Shown: positions 17,224 to 25,755 of the stretch, in pieces
Position numbering within the stretch: position 1 is the stretch's first letter
How the letters are laid out: each line of letters starts with the position of its first letter
Assembly: GCF_004054195.1 (NCBI RefSeq)
Contig: NZ_SBIW01000008.1
Location: forward strand, 310,001 to 374,000
DNA length: 64,000 nt
Reading direction: 5' to 3'
Origin: Mucilaginibacter gilvus
GTDB taxonomy: Bacteria; Bacteroidota; Bacteroidia; Sphingobacteriales; Sphingobacteriaceae
Translations under genes and position numbers: made by a program
Notes under the pieces: model-generated
The model's database searches: none
What the model saw: only the letters and a program-made list of their open reading frames with translations
Told to the model about the DNA's origin: nothing

Positions 17224-17463
17224 TTACAACTTAGCCGCTACACTATCTACCAGTTCCCCTACATTTTGCCAGCTATGGATCTCTTTGGCGGTGAAACGGA
17301 TCTTGAAGTGTTTTTCTATGCCCACTACCAGTTGGATGTGGTTAAGGGAGTCCCAGTCTTCCACATCGCGGGCGGTGGTGGCGTCGGTAAGGGTAATGTC
17401 GTCGTTATCCAGCACATCACGAAAGATATCGGTAACCTGGTCTAAAATCTGTTGTCTTTCCAC
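17224..17463 (-). CDS. Acyl carrier protein
   Basis: 79 residues from the GTG at 17463, five bases after the stop of the fkbH-like gene; a longer frame upstream overlaps that gene and is not used. The phosphopantetheine site is the Ser in EDWDSLNHIQLVVGIEKHF, and the acidic helix pattern is typical. The first ~10 residues replace the usual start. It is the last gene of a four-gene minus-strand unit with an FkbH-like HAD protein, an SGNH-like protein and an MBOAT. It should be the carrier that the FkbH-like enzyme loads and the MBOAT unloads, the position DltC holds in the dlt operon. Confidence 0.92.
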   Translation of the reverse strand: MERQQILDQVTDIFRDVLDNDDITLTDATTARDVEDWDSLNHIQLVVGIEKHFKIRFTAKEIHSWQNVGELVDSVAAKL

Positions 17464-17468
17464 GGGTG

Positions 17469-19190
17469 TTATTTTTTGTCGATGAAACTTTTTTTGTTTT
17501 GATATTGGGTGAGGTTCAGCAGCCAATTATCGCCATCCGGCTCGAAACCCAGTTTGCTGTAATGATCTGCCACCATGCCGTTCTTTGGCGTGGCAATATA
17601 CCCGCCTTTTAAATATTTATAGCCTTTTTGCTGCGCGAAATTGGCGACGGTGTTCAGCGTGAAGTTCTCCATACCCCGTTTAAGCACCCGGCAACTCATC
17701 AGCCAGGTATCTATAAAGAGTAGATCTTCACTTTCCTGCTGGAGTATCAGTACGCAAATAAGCCCGTTATTACCGAACTTATCTTCTAAGGTAAACGAGA
17801 AGGTAAAATGATCGGGCGATGCGGCGAGAGTTTCGAGGTCTGCCTCAGTGTAGCGTACAGTGCGCAGGTTAAACTGGTTGCTGCGTTGCGATAGCTGTGC
17901 CACCCTCGGGGTGTTGAACTTAGTGAACGGCTCCACAACGCTTACCATAGCCAGGTTTTGCAGAAAATCGTCCTCGTTGGTGAATTTTTCGAACAGGGTG
18001 GCACGCTGCGCTTCTACCTGGTACTGTTTGGTACGGGTGGCATCGTCTTCGGTAAAGGAAACGGTTTCGAAGATGTTGAGTGTGTACAGGTATTCGAGGT
18101 ACTCGGCAGGGTCTTCGGGGAGTTCGGGTACGGTAAGCTGCGGGATGTTCTCGCGCACCATGTTACGTTCAAAGGGGTTATCATCCAGGAACACCATTGA
18201 ATCGAACCCGATGTTGAGGATGCCCTGGATCTTGCGGATATTATCCACCTTGTTTTCCCAGTTAGCTACAAAAACGGCAATGTCCTCCATCTTCAGCACC
18301 ATATCCGGGTGTTTCTCGAAAGGTTCTATAGCGATGCTCTCGGTATTCTTGCTGCACACGGCTACGATGATTCCGCGGTTCTTTAGCTTCTTTACCCAGT
18401 ACTGAAACTCGGAGAATGCCTTGCCAATGCCAAGCGCGCCTATCTGGATGTTCTCGATGCCATCGTCGCCAATGATGCCGCCCCAGGTGGTATTATCCAG
18501 ATCGAGGATAACGCATTTATTGAACTTGCCCTGCAAGGCACTGATGATGCCCAGGGTTTTGTAAGCGATGGGGGCAAGCACCTCAAGGCTTAAAACCATC
18601 TCCGAATTGATATAAACCGATGGCTGGAAAAAGGCTGCTTTGCCTACCAAATTCTGCACCGAAGAAATATCGCAGATATGGAAGTTAGATACTTCTGCTG
18701 CGTACTCCATTAGCAGCACATTCAGCTTCCGCAGCTGAAAAAGGAAGGAGGAGGTAACCTTGTTGGCGTAATTGCCAAACACGTTATCGTCTATCTCGGT
18801 ATAGTTATAGTAAATGAGTTTCACCTTCGGGTTTACCGAGGCAAGGGTATCATACAGGGCTTTGATACCGTTCAGTTCATCGGCAGCAAAAGCGGTGTGG
18901 TTTGCCTTAAATTTATTGTATTTGCCCAGTAGTTTGTGGGATGATTGAAAGATGATGACCACTTCGGCATCGTATTCGTGCAGCTCAGAAGATGGGTCGG
19001 CTACCTGGCGTTCTACCTGGTTAAAATCGGCTTCCCATAGTTGCAGGTTGTAGCCATATTCGTAACCCGCGCCCTGTATCGCTTTAGCCAGGAACTGGGT
19101 GGCGGTATCGCCCAGCAGCGCCACTTTTATGGGCTTTAGTGCCGATGCATCTTTCTTGAGGTTGCGTTTCAGGTTGGCAAAATCCTTCAT
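17469..19190 (-). CDS. FkbH-like HAD-IIIC family protein with C-terminal GNAT-like domain
   Basis: 573 residues. Residues 20-200 resemble the SGNH-like N-terminal part of this family. The HAD domain begins VILDLDNTTWGGIIGDDGIE near residue 226 and includes VAVCSKN and MVFLDDNPFERNMVRE. The C-terminal ~170 residues have an acetyltransferase-like fold with QRSNQFNLRTVRYTEADL and FGNNGLICVLIL. Characterised relatives take 1,3-bisphosphoglycerate, dephosphorylate it and load glyceryl on an acyl carrier protein (FkbH, OzmB, type). The next gene is such a carrier. The first motif reads DLDNTTWGG where DLDNTLWGG is usual, a mild change. Substrate not proven. Confidence 0.88.
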   Translation of the reverse strand: MKDFANLKRNLKKDASALKPIKVALLGDTATQFLAKAIQGAGYEYGYNLQLWEADFNQVERQVADPSSELHEYDAEVVIIFQSSHKLLGKYNKFKANHTAFAADELNGIKALYDTLASVNPKVKLIYYNYTEIDDNVFGNYANKVTSSFLFQLRKLNVLLMEYAAEVSNFHICDISSVQNLVGKAAFFQPSVYINSEMVLSLEVLAPIAYKTLGIISALQGKFNKCVILDLDNTTWGGIIGDDGIENIQIGALGIGKAFSEFQYWVKKLKNRGIIVAVCSKNTESIAIEPFEKHPDMVLKMEDIAVFVANWENKVDNIRKIQGILNIGFDSMVFLDDNPFERNMVRENIPQLTVPELPEDPAEYLEYLYTLNIFETVSFTEDDATRTKQYQVEAQRATLFEKFTNEDDFLQNLAMVSVVEPFTKFNTPRVAQLSQRSNQFNLRTVRYTEADLETLAASPDHFTFSFTLEDKFGNNGLICVLILQQESEDLLFIDTWLMSCRVLKRGMENFTLNTVANFAQQKGYKYLKGGYIATPKNGMVADHYSKLGFEPDGDNWLLNLTQYQNKKSFIDKK

Positions 19191-19206
19191 GCTGCAATAA
19201 TAAGCT

Positions 19207-20139
19207 TTATTTATGAGTGAGGAACTGCTTTAACCTGCTTGCAACCATGCTGCTATACACAACCGATCCCTCCCGGTTAAGGTGCAGTGCATCGTAATAA
19301 TACCCTTCGTTGTTAAAAGTGGTATCGCGCAGGTAGTTCAGCACGGGTACGTTGTTGTGCTTACAAACCTGCACTACATACTGCACGTTGCGGTTTGCCG
19401 CCGCATTAATATTTTGATAGATAGGCGACATGGTGACCACCAGCGGGATGTTCTTTGCCTTGCACAGTTCCACAAATTTTTTGTAGTAGCGGGCGGCGGT
19501 GGTATCTACGGCGTCATTCACCAGGTAAGGCTGCAGGCCGCCCTTAAACTGCCCGTGTTTGGCAATGTAGCCGTTCTCCGAATCGTCTTTTTTGTAGCGT
19601 GCTATCGGCAGCAGCTCAACCAGTTCGCTCAGGATAAGCGAATTGTAGGGGTACATTTTAGAGAGCAGTTTGTAACGTTCAAAATCGCCGCGCAACAAGC
19701 AAACTTCGCGGATCTCAGGGTGCGAATCGTAGTAGGGCAGCAGTACGTTGAGGCGGTCGCGGTCCTCGCCGTTCTTAAACTGCTGAAACTCGTTGGCGCG
19801 GGTATCCAGTACTACCAGCTTGGGGCTGTAACGCTTCAGGGCGGCCTCTAACAGGGCATAGTGGTAGTAAATGTAACTCAGGTCGCGGCCGGCGTTATAA
19901 ACCGAAAGGTGCAGGCTGTCGCCTATAATTTCGGTATCATAATGATAAGCCGCTTTGGAGGAACCAAACACCAGCACATCTGCCTTAACAGTATTAATAA
20001 CGTTATTGGTGCGGTAATCTGCCCCGTTCTTTTTGGTGAAGTAGAAATGTTTGAGCACAGCACCGATGCCCAGATCCAGCACAAAGAGGGCTATGATGAG
20101 GATCGCAAAGCGTTTTAGTATGAGTTTATAATCCGCCAT
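19207..20139 (-). CDS. SGNH-like periplasmic protein of the acylation cluster
   Basis: 310 residues, N-terminal membrane anchor (residues 9-30, LKRFAILIIALFVLDLGIGA). The SGNH blocks are recognisable: VLVFGSSKAAYHYDTEII with the candidate nucleophile Ser, VYNAGRDLSYIYYHYALL (block II Gly) and a C-terminal DALHLNREGSVVYSSM with Asp and His in the right spacing. This is the position of DltD in dlt operons. It follows the MBOAT stop by two bases and precedes the fkbH-like gene by 16, so a single transcript is expected. Likely last-step transferase or esterase on an exported polymer. Confidence 0.82.
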   Translation of the reverse strand: MADYKLILKRFAILIIALFVLDLGIGAVLKHFYFTKKNGADYRTNNVINTVKADVLVFGSSKAAYHYDTEIIGDSLHLSVYNAGRDLSYIYYHYALLEAALKRYSPKLVVLDTRANEFQQFKNGEDRDRLNVLLPYYDSHPEIREVCLLRGDFERYKLLSKMYPYNSLILSELVELLPIARYKKDDSENGYIAKHGQFKGGLQPYLVNDAVDTTAARYYKKFVELCKAKNIPLVVTMSPIYQNINAAANRNVQYVVQVCKHNNVPVLNYLRDTTFNNEGYYYDALHLNREGSVVYSSMVASRLKQFLTHK

Positions 20140-20141
20140 GT

Positions 20142-21572
20142 TTAGAATTTGAAATAGATAAACTGCCCGCCATCAAACACACCAATAAGCACTATGGTTA
20201 CCAGTATAAAGCAATAAGTAGCCATGCGCACCGTGGCCGATTTGTGATATAAAAAGTAACTCTTGCCGTGGTTTAAATGCACGCTCAGATCATACGCAAG
20301 CAGTATGGCAATGGCTACCAGCGAGTAAATGATCACCCCTAAATTATTATCGAACACGAAGAAACTCCCCTGGAAAGCAAACAGCCGTTTCAACACAATG
20401 AGTGCATCGCTAAAGCTTTGCGCGCGGAAAAATACCCAGGTAAGGCATACATAAATAAATACCAGCAGCATGCTTAGGTTGCTATAAATTACAGCCGGGA
20501 TAGCCTTGGATAGCTTTTTGCGGAACTTTTTGGTGAGGAACTCATAGGTAACCGCCACGCCATGCAGCAGGCCGTAAACTATGTAGGTCCACCCGGCGCC
20601 GTGCCATAGGCCGCTTAGCCCAAAGGTTATCATCAGCGCAAAAACAACGGCAGCTTTACCCCAGTCGCGGTTGGCTATCATAATGGGGGTGAACAGGTAG
20701 TCGCTAAACCAGGTGTTGAGCGAGATGTGCCATCTGCGCCAGTACTCGGTAACGCTGGTGCTGAAGAACGGGGTGTTAAAGTTCGTCATCAGCTTAAAGC
20801 CCATAACGCGGGCCGTGCCGAGAGCGATATTAGAGTAGCCGGCAAAATCGGCATAGATCTGGAAGGCGAAGAAAAGGATAGCCACCAACAGCATGGAGGA
20901 ACTGTAAGCCCCCGGGTTTTGATATACCGCGGATACAAATATCGAGAGCCTGTCGGCCACCACCAACTTTTGGAAAAAGCCCCAAAGGATCATTTTAAAC
21001 CCGATGGAAAAATTCTCATAGGTGATGGGGTGTTTCTCGTAAAACTGGTGCAGCAGGTTCTGCGGGCGCTCTATAGGGCCGGCAACCAGCTGCGGGTAAA
21101 ACATTACATAAAGCGAGTAAATACCAAAATGCTTCTCGGCGCTCTGATTGCCGCGATACACCTCAATGGTATAGCTCATGGCCTGGAAGGTGTGGAAACT
21201 TAAGCCAACCGGCAATATAATGGATAGGTAAGGTACGACGTTACTCAACCCAAACTCGCCCATGAGCAGGGTAAGGTTCTCGTTTAAAAAGTTGAAGTAT
21301 TTAAAAAACGCCAGTACGCCAATGTTGGCCACCAGTGATATAATGAGGTAGAATTTCCGCTCGCGCCCCTCCGATTTTTCTATCAGAATCCCTGCGAAAT
21401 AATCTACAATGATGGTGAAAATGAGGATGAGGATGTAGATGGGGATAAACGTCATGTAGAAATAGCAGCTGGCAGTCAGCAGCAATATCCAACGGAACTT
21501 ATGCGGTAAAATAAAGTAAAGCGGCGTAACAACCAGGAAGAATACAACAAAATGCAGCGAGTTGAACAGCAT
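20142..21572 (-). CDS. MBOAT family O-acyltransferase (DltB/AlgI-like)
   Basis: About 476 residues from the Met at 21572 (MLFNSLHFVVFFLV is the normal N-terminus; the track start three codons earlier is not). Polytopic, with LPVGLSFHTFQAMSYTIEVY, then TEYWRRWHISLNTWFSDYLF and the invariant His in GLSGLWHGAGWTYIVYG. It opens a four-gene unit (MBOAT, SGNH-like, FkbH-like, ACP). By analogy to dlt it would receive an acyl group from the carrier protein and pass it through the membrane to a periplasmic acceptor. It is a different gene from the MBOAT at 7 kb, which has no carrier nearby. Confidence 0.93.
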   Translation of the reverse strand: MLFNSLHFVVFFLVVTPLYFILPHKFRWILLLTASCYFYMTFIPIYILILIFTIIVDYFAGILIEKSEGRERKFYLIISLVANIGVLAFFKYFNFLNENLTLLMGEFGLSNVVPYLSIILPVGLSFHTFQAMSYTIEVYRGNQSAEKHFGIYSLYVMFYPQLVAGPIERPQNLLHQFYEKHPITYENFSIGFKMILWGFFQKLVVADRLSIFVSAVYQNPGAYSSSMLLVAILFFAFQIYADFAGYSNIALGTARVMGFKLMTNFNTPFFSTSVTEYWRRWHISLNTWFSDYLFTPIMIANRDWGKAAVVFALMITFGLSGLWHGAGWTYIVYGLLHGVAVTYEFLTKKFRKKLSKAIPAVIYSNLSMLLVFIYVCLTWVFFRAQSFSDALIVLKRLFAFQGSFFVFDNNLGVIIYSLVAIAILLAYDLSVHLNHGKSYFLYHKSATVRMATYCFILVTIVLIGVFDGGQFIYFKF

Positions 21573-21581
21573 ACAACACAA

Positions 21582-21913
21582 TTATGTTAAGGCCGGGGGC
21601 AAGGGCAAACGAAGATAAAAAAAAATTTTGAAAGGGGAGGAGGGAGTGGTGAGTGGAGAGTGGTGAATAGGGTTGGAGGAATAGCGCCCGCCCCGGTCGT
21701 CATCCGATAGAGCAAGGGGAGGCAAGAGCAGGGCGCGAAAGAGAAAACTTCGACGCCCTGCATTTGGAGTAATTTTATGTGGAGATAGCGGGGCTTATAA
21801 GGTCTCTCCCCGCAGTGGCGCGCGCTCCACTGCGGCTCGTTCGAGATGGCAAGGTGTTGAGTGATGCGCAGGATAGTAAGTGGTGGCTATGCAAAAGAGC
21901 TGCAAGCCACCAG
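21582..21913. other. Intergenic region with two short repeat types
   Basis: Contains the run GTGGTGAGTGGAGAGTGGTG at about 21646-21666, similar to the run inserted in frame in icmF at 42154-42186, and a hairpin CCGCAGTGG/CCACTGCGG at 21810-21835 in a sequence of the kind often repeated in this group. No gene recognised. Confidence 0.55.
21810..21835. repeat. Palindromic repeat CCGCAGTGG
   Basis: Nine-base perfect arms around CGCGCGCT, no T run, so a repeat rather than a terminator. Single copy in this window. Confidence 0.5.
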
Positions 21914-21967
21914 GCTTGAGCTATGGCTCAATAAAACTTATCAGTTTAATTGAGCCATAGCTCAAGC
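21914..21967. repeat. Long hairpin overlapping a stop codon
   Basis: GCTTGAGCTATGGCTCAAT (21914-21932) pairs perfectly with 21949-21967. The 16-base interval can pair further (AAACT/AGTTT around TATC) across one A-A mismatch, for about 24 base pairs in total. The right arm encodes the last six residues (LELWLN region) and the stop lies in the loop side. No T run follows, so it is not a typical terminator. Confidence 0.8.
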
Positions 21968-22842
21968 GTATACGGTTTGGCATTTTTTACACCGAAAAAA
22001 GGTACTATCGGGATATCGTAACCGGGGTTGGCGTTTTTGATGCGGGCTTTTAACTCGGTGGCGTTAATCTTATCCGCCTTAGTAAAGTATCTGATCTCCG
22101 CGTTCGGTTTGGTATACAAAAGCTTATTATCTATTGCGGGCACAATACAGCCAAAGGTTTTTATCAGGGTAGCTAATTTTTCGGCCCCGTTTTTATTTTT
22201 GCCATATTGGATATATACAGTGGTCTGGCTTAAATTAGCAACCGACCTGTCTTCGCCAATAAGTACCTTGTTATAGTTGTCTTCTATGTTAACCAGCTTG
22301 GCGCTGTAGGTGGTTATTTGCTTGCTAAGCGCTGCACTGTCAACCCCATGTTTAGTGGGCAGTAATAGCGCTAAGGAGTCGATAGGCCGTTTCGCGCTAT
22401 CAGTCTTACGTTTATAGGTGAGGTATTCCGGCTCAATCGCCTGAAAGTATCTTTCCCATCCTTTGCGCAGGTCTTCTGAAGCGGTTACTTTAGAAAAATA
22501 GCGCGCCAGTTGGTACGAATCGTCCAGTTTGCTGTTGATCACATATTTCAGGTAGTCGTCATATAGCCCAATTTCTTCGGCACCCTGCTTTCTGTCATGA
22601 ATGGCCTGGCTAAACTGCAGGCTGATCCATCCAAAAACAACTGAGATGACCACCCATTTTAACAGATCGATGTAGATTTTCAAGTTTTCCAAATTGTACA
22701 GCTGCTTGTTGGTAAAAGTACCGGGAGGCGGCGTTTCGATGGCGGCGGCATCGGCGGGGATTTCTTCGCCTGTAATGGGAGTGGAATCTTCAGATCCAGG
22801 TGCGTCTGCTTCGGTAGCTGGTTGGGTGATAGGTGTTGTCAT
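21946..22842 (-). CDS. Unknown single-span membrane protein
   Basis: 298 residues. The first ~45 are acidic, proline- and threonine-rich and probably cytoplasmic (PATEADAPGSEDSTPITGEE). One membrane segment follows near residues 55-80 (LKWVVISVVFGWISLQFSQA). Then a helical region and a C-terminal alpha/beta unit starting TTVYIQYGKNKNGAEKLATL that loosely resembles SPOR or LytR-C-type repeats; I do not claim that assignment. No neighbour shares its strand closely. Its 3' end is embedded in a long hairpin. Confidence 0.7.
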   Translation of the reverse strand: MTTPITQPATEADAPGSEDSTPITGEEIPADAAAIETPPPGTFTNKQLYNLENLKIYIDLLKWVVISVVFGWISLQFSQAIHDRKQGAEEIGLYDDYLKYVINSKLDDSYQLARYFSKVTASEDLRKGWERYFQAIEPEYLTYKRKTDSAKRPIDSLALLLPTKHGVDSAALSKQITTYSAKLVNIEDNYNKVLIGEDRSVANLSQTTVYIQYGKNKNGAEKLATLIKTFGCIVPAIDNKLLYTKPNAEIRYFTKADKINATELKARIKNANPGYDIPIVPFFGVKNAKPYTLELWLN

Positions 22843-22987
22843 AAAGCTGGTATTGTTAGGGTTTTTTATTCCTCTAAGTTTTTGATAATAAACTAATTGA
22901 AGGTGGGTATAAATACCGAATTAAAAAGGGTAAAAACACCGTGGGCGGGAGGAAGAGCTCCTTTGAGGACGATAATTGAAACCCATA

Positions 22988-23022
22988 AAAAAAAAGCCGC
23001 CCCAACTGTGGGACGGCTTTTT
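22988..23022 (-). terminator. Terminator of the lytic transglycosylase gene
   Basis: AAAAAGCCG...CGGCTTTTT hairpin (inner CCCA/TGGG) with a long T run on the minus strand, 35 bases after the stop. Confidence 0.85.
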
Positions 23023-23056
23023 GCATGTGCTCCGTAATTTTTTAAGGAATTACTAA

Positions 23057-23854
23057 TTAATTTGATGCAACCATGTAGGGTATCGGCTTTTGCAGATATC
23101 CATAGTAGTTGTTGTAGCCGTACTTGCGCGGCTTGTTGATGATCTCTTTCATGGCAATAAGCTTGTAAACGTAGCTGCCAGTTTCGCGGTTAAGGCTCAT
23201 GCGGAAATAGTTATCCTCATTTTGCTTGTTAATAGCGCGGGCCAGTTTAATGCTGCCGTTGTTGTAAGCGGCGGCGGCAAGCGTCCAACTGTTAAATTCG
23301 CCGTACAGTTCTTTAATGTACCGGCAGGCAGCGATGGTTGATTTGCGCACGTTAAGGCGTTCATCTATTCCGTCGCGTACTTTAAGTCCGTAGGAGCGTG
23401 CGGTGCCTGGCATAAACTGCCATATACCACGTGCGCCCTTTGGCGATGTACCTTCGCATAAACCGCTCTCTACCAGGGGAACAAACTTAAAGTCTTCGGG
23501 GATACCGTAGGCTTTAAGGATAGGTTCGATGATGGGGAAAAGCTTGTCGGCCTTACTGTGCAGGATGTTAGATTGCACATTGCGGAACCTGTTTTTTGTG
23601 ATTGATTTTTTCAGTTTTAGGTCTACCCGTTTGTCATTAAGCGGCAACGCCTCATTAGCGAAACTAAAACCTGCCTCAGCTTCTTCGGTCTTGTAAAATA
23701 CAAGCGAAGCCGGCATATAAGTTTTAATTTTTGGAGTAGTTTTTGTTAAAAGTACAGGTTTTGTACCGAAGATGTTAAGCGCGGAAATGGTAACCAGCAC
23801 CAGGATTACGGAGCACGTAATTAAGTGTTTTTTTAGCATTTCGAGTTTACTCAT
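23057..23854 (-). CDS. Membrane-anchored lytic transglycosylase (SLT domain)
   Basis: 265 residues that cut the glycan chain of peptidoglycan, forming anhydro-MurNAc ends. The N-terminus carries a signal or anchor (HLITCSVILVLVTISALNIF). The SLT domain spans about 110-240: FKFVPLVESGLCEGTSPKGA with the catalytic Glu, GIWQFMPGTARSYGL, and AAAAYNNGSIKLARAI. Length and arrangement fit the MltD/Slt70-like catalytic core without LysM repeats. A well-formed promoter lies directly upstream and a terminator downstream, so the gene is monocistronic. Confidence 0.94.
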   Translation of the reverse strand: MSKLEMLKKHLITCSVILVLVTISALNIFGTKPVLLTKTTPKIKTYMPASLVFYKTEEAEAGFSFANEALPLNDKRVDLKLKKSITKNRFRNVQSNILHSKADKLFPIIEPILKAYGIPEDFKFVPLVESGLCEGTSPKGARGIWQFMPGTARSYGLKVRDGIDERLNVRKSTIAACRYIKELYGEFNSWTLAAAAYNNGSIKLARAINKQNEDNYFRMSLNRETGSYVYKLIAMKEIINKPRKYGYNNYYGYLQKPIPYMVASN

Positions 23855-23881
23855 TAATTAAACATTTGGTATGATGTGCTG

Positions 23882-23912
23882 CAAAGGTATGCTATATAAA
23901 TCACATTGTCAA
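23882..23912 (-). promoter_or_regulatory. Consensus Bacteroidota promoter of the transglycosylase gene
   Basis: On the minus strand TTG, 20 bases, then TACCTTTG, matching both elements of the TTG/TAnnTTTG consensus. It ends 28 bases before the ATG. Confidence 0.75.
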
Positions 23913-24087
23913 CCACTTAGTAGGGGGATAGTGTACTGACCGTTTTCCGGAACCGTCTAAAAACGTGCTTTAAACTACTTTAAACACCGTTTTTGACCCC
24001 ATATAGTTTTTTGATTTTTTTAATTAAAAGCCGGTATATTTTCGTAATTTTGACCCTCACGCTGCGAAAGCGCAAATTAAAAATAAC

Positions 24088-25575
24088 ATGGTATTTAAGA
24101 AGCCAATCGGTAGTCGCGACGACAAGCCAAACAGATCCTCAGCACGCCCAAAATCAGGCGACGGACCATCAAAACGTACCTCATCTTCATCAGCAGGCAA
24201 GCCTTACGGTAGCCGCGGTGCCGACAGTAAGAACCATTACAGTACCGATAAGAGGTCATCAACGAACTCAAAACCATACGCAGACCGTACCGAAGGAGAC
24301 AGCGAGCGCCCAAAACGCGGCACATCATCAGGTTCGTCATTTAGCGGTGGCGAGAAAAAAGCATTTGCACCAAAAGGAAGGCCATACAGCGGCCGCCCAA
24401 CCGGCGACAGCGACCGCCCGAAACGCAGCTTCGGCGGCGACGAGCGCAAAACTTTCAGCCCTAAAGACCGCCCATACAGCGGCCGCCCAACGGGCGATAG
24501 CGGCGACGATCGCCCTAAACGTGGTTTAGGCCCCTCATCGTTCCCCAACAAAAAAACATTCGGTAAGGATAAGCCATACGGCAGCCGTACAACCGGCACC
24601 GATAGCGACCGCCCAAAACGCAGCTTCGGCGGCGAGGATAAACCAAAGCGTGCCTTTGGCGATACCAGCGGCGAGCGTAAACCATATAACCGTACGCCAA
24701 AAACAAGTAGTGCCAGCGGTACCGGTAAAAAGGATTTCGCGAACACTACATCAGGCTTTAAGAAACGCGATGAGGACCGCCCTGCGACGGACGGACCTAC
24801 CCGCACCATGCGTGGGCGTAAAAACCCTGCTGCCCCAAAAGCTAAGGACGACGGGCAAATACGCCTTAACCGTTACATTGCCAATGCAGGTATTTGTAGT
24901 CGCCGTAAGGCCGATGAACTGATCGCCGCAGGTGTGGTATCGGTAAACGGTGAAGTGATCAGTGAGCTTGGACACAAGGTTGACCCGATGAAGGACCTGG
25001 TACGCTACAACGGCGAGGCCCTTAAGCGCGAGAAAATGGTGTACGTACTGCTGAACAAACCAAAAGACTACATTACAACTACCGACGACCCGCAGGAGCG
25101 CCGTACCGTAATGCACCTGGTAGAGAAAGCCAGTAAAGAACGTATTTACCCCGTTGGTCGCCTTGACCGTAACACAACCGGTTTATTACTCATGACCAAC
25201 GACGGCGACCTTGCCGATAAACTTTCGCACCCACGTAACAGCATCACAAAACTATATAACGTAGAACTGAACAAGGCGCTTAGCCAGGGCGACCTGAACA
25301 AGATCTCTTTCGGTTTAGAGCTGGAGGATGGTTTTATAAAGGCCGATAGCATCTCTTACGTTGCCGGCGGTACCAAAAAAGAAGTAGGCATACAGATCCA
25401 CAGCGGTAAAAACCGCATTGTGCGCCGTATTTTCGAAAGCCTTGATTACGATGTGGTGAAATTGGACAGGTCGGTTTACGCCAACCTAACCAAGAAAGAT
25501 TTGCCCCGCGGTCGCTGGAGATTTTTGGATGAGAAAGAAGTGATCCAACTAAAGCACCTGATACAGTTAACGTAA
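24088..25575 (+). CDS. Pseudouridine synthase (RluB/RsuA family) with long disordered N-terminal arm
   Basis: 495 residues. Residues 1-250 are low complexity, rich in Arg, Lys, Asp, Ser, Gly and Pro, with repeats of GRPTGDSDRPKRSFGGDE and SERPKRG type. The S4 domain follows (RLNRYIANAGICSRRKADEL, about 258-300), then the catalytic domain with GRLDRNTTGLLLMTNDGD; Asp360 is the nucleophile. Such enzymes isomerise uridines of rRNA. The arm is common in Bacteroidota homologues and likely binds RNA. Its repeated DNA creates long false frames in other phases. Confidence 0.95.
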   Translation: MVFKKPIGSRDDKPNRSSARPKSGDGPSKRTSSSSAGKPYGSRGADSKNHYSTDKRSSTNSKPYADRTEGDSERPKRGTSSGSSFSGGEKKAFAPKGRPYSGRPTGDSDRPKRSFGGDERKTFSPKDRPYSGRPTGDSGDDRPKRGLGPSSFPNKKTFGKDKPYGSRTTGTDSDRPKRSFGGEDKPKRAFGDTSGERKPYNRTPKTSSASGTGKKDFANTTSGFKKRDEDRPATDGPTRTMRGRKNPAAPKAKDDGQIRLNRYIANAGICSRRKADELIAAGVVSVNGEVISELGHKVDPMKDLVRYNGEALKREKMVYVLLNKPKDYITTTDDPQERRTVMHLVEKASKERIYPVGRLDRNTTGLLLMTNDGDLADKLSHPRNSITKLYNVELNKALSQGDLNKISFGLELEDGFIKADSISYVAGGTKKEVGIQIHSGKNRIVRRIFESLDYDVVKLDRSVYANLTKKDLPRGRWRFLDEKEVIQLKHLIQLT

Positions 25576-25620
25576 TCTGAATCAGAATTTAAAGAATTTT
25601 AGAATTTTCAGAATATATTG

Positions 25621-25647
25621 AGGCTCCATTTATGGGGCCTTTTTTTG
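25621..25647 (+). terminator. Terminator of the pseudouridine synthase gene
   Basis: AGGCTCCA/TGGGGCCT hairpin with TTTA loop (one G-T pair) followed by seven T. Confidence 0.85.
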
Positions 25648-25687
25648 TGTCTTTAATCTTGCCGTCTTTAATCTAATAATGGCAGTG

Positions 25688-25755
25688 CTTTTAGCCCGGG
25701 CTTTCTGCTCATACAGGCACAGGGCATTAAGCTCGAGGCCGGCATCCTCGCCAAT
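25688..25755 (+). repeat. Dispersed repeat R1, diverged copy 2
   Basis: Shares GCCCGGGCTTTC-TGCTCATAC with copies 1 and 3 and the ending GGCCGGCATCCTC, but the middle is altered and has an insertion. Confidence 0.55.

Noticed and set aside
23993..24529. 178-residue frame rich in His, Gln and Thr
   Set aside because: A shifted-frame shadow of the repeated arm of the pseudouridine synthase.
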